From: Edolisoma coerulescens
Lineage: Eukaryota > Chordata > Aves > Passeriformes > Campephagidae
Reading direction: 5' to 3'
NCBI GenBank assembly: GCA_013397115.1
Contig: VWZW01002332.1
Location: forward strand, 868,001 to 932,000
Length of the DNA: 64,000 nucleotides
A program made the translations under genes and the position numbers. Each line of letters opens with the position of its first letter. Position 1 is the stretch's first letter. Below are positions 63,627 to 64,000 of the stretch, piece by piece. Below the pieces are notes generated by a model. That model saw only the letters and a list, made by a program, of their open reading frames with translations, made no database searches and had not been told where the DNA came from.

Positions 63627-64000
63627 TAGAATCATAGAATGATTTGGGTTGGAAGGGACCTTAAATATCATCAAACTTTAACAAATTCTGCCATGGGCAG
63701 AGAACCTACCACTAGACCAAGTTGCTCAAAGTCCGATCCAGCCTGGCCTTGAACACTTTCAGCAATGTGGCATTCACAACTTCTCTGGGCAACTTATTCC
63801 AGGGTCTGACTACCCTCACAGCAATTGATTTCTTTCTAACTAATCTAAATCTCTCCTCTTTGAGTTTAAATCCATTCCCCCTTGTCCTGTTACTATCTGC
63901 CTGTGTAAATATCTCTGCCTTTTTTATAAGCTCCCTTTAAGTACTGTAAGAGTACTAGACAGTCTCACTGGGGCCTTCTCTTCTCCAAGCTGAACAACCC
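63627..64000 (-). mobile_element. CR1 LINE 3' fragment, minus orientation, cut by window end
   Basis: Starts 'atagaatcatagaatgattt' then 'gggttggaagggacctta', the most typical avian CR1 3' signature here, and continues through 'tctctgggcaacttattcc' to 'ttctccaagctgaacaaccc' at the last base. Same layout as the copy at 5757; the rest lies beyond the window. Confidence 0.94.

Larger units (their letters stand above)
60948..64000 (+). other. CNTN5 intron after exon G (partial)
   Basis: Begins 'gtcagt' and continues past the window. It has an A-rich tract with C runs at about 61180-61227 and a CR1 fragment from 63627 to the edge. No further FNIII exon seen. Confidence 0.88.

Noticed and set aside
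1..64000. A hidden novel gene cluster, CRISPR array, toxin system or bacterial operon
   Set aside because: The window is eukaryotic intron-exon DNA with CR1 and LTR repeats. No ribosome-binding-site-led gene series, spaced direct repeats or operon structure was seen; short open frames are at the length expected by chance.

Overview
The window is a stretch of a vertebrate, almost certainly bird, nuclear genome. The evidence is AT-rich intronic DNA, many 5'-truncated CR1 LINE fragments (two with CATAGAAT-type octamer tails), several retrovirus-like LTRs and simple repeats, around widely spaced, GT-AG-bounded coding exons. There are no operons, CRISPR arrays, tRNA or rRNA genes. The species cannot be fixed from sequence alone.

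The only protein-coding gene I can support is on the + strand: the middle of contactin-5 (CNTN5, also called NB-2), a GPI-anchored neuronal cell-adhesion molecule of the immunoglobulin superfamily. Seven consecutive exons (19721-19848, 20772-20947, 34725-34845, 48653-48811, 49240-49389, 58547-58617, 60713-60947) join into one open frame of 346 whole codons. They encode the end of Ig domain 5, all of Ig6, and all of fibronectin type III domains 1 and 2. The earlier exons (signal peptide, Ig1 to early Ig5) lie left of the window or are not recognisable in its first 19.7 kb; those for FN3, FN4 and the GPI signal lie to the right. Every boundary between domains is a phase 1 intron, so each domain is a frame-neutral module.

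Layout: 1-19720 is upstream intron with a CR1 copy (5757), a minus-strand LTR (11.1-11.7 kb) and a weaker LTR candidate (18.5-19.0 kb). 19.7-20.9 kb holds two exons. 20.9-34.7 kb is a 13.8 kb intron with two CR1 copies, a compact minus-strand retroviral LTR (27.3-27.7 kb), an ERVL-like LTR region (30.2-30.9 kb) and a very old CR1-like relic (33.6-34.0 kb). 34.8-48.65 kb is another 13.8 kb intron with a GATA microsatellite joined to a CR1 copy and an AAAC-rich tract. 48.65-49.39 kb holds the two FN1 exons, only 428 bp apart. 49.4-58.5 kb is an intron with a CR1 fragment, a diverged three-unit tandem repeat and a GGAA microsatellite. 58.5-60.9 kb holds the two FN2 exons, and the rest is intron ending in a CR1 copy cut by the window edge.

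I did not find evidence of a new biological system. The items most worth a second look are the modular splice-phase design, a possible 35-nt cassette exon, a homeodomain-motif-rich intronic block near 3 kb, several perfect hairpins, and the diverged ~92-bp tandem repeat near 57 kb. All assignments rest on reading the sequence and recalled family knowledge; no database search was run.
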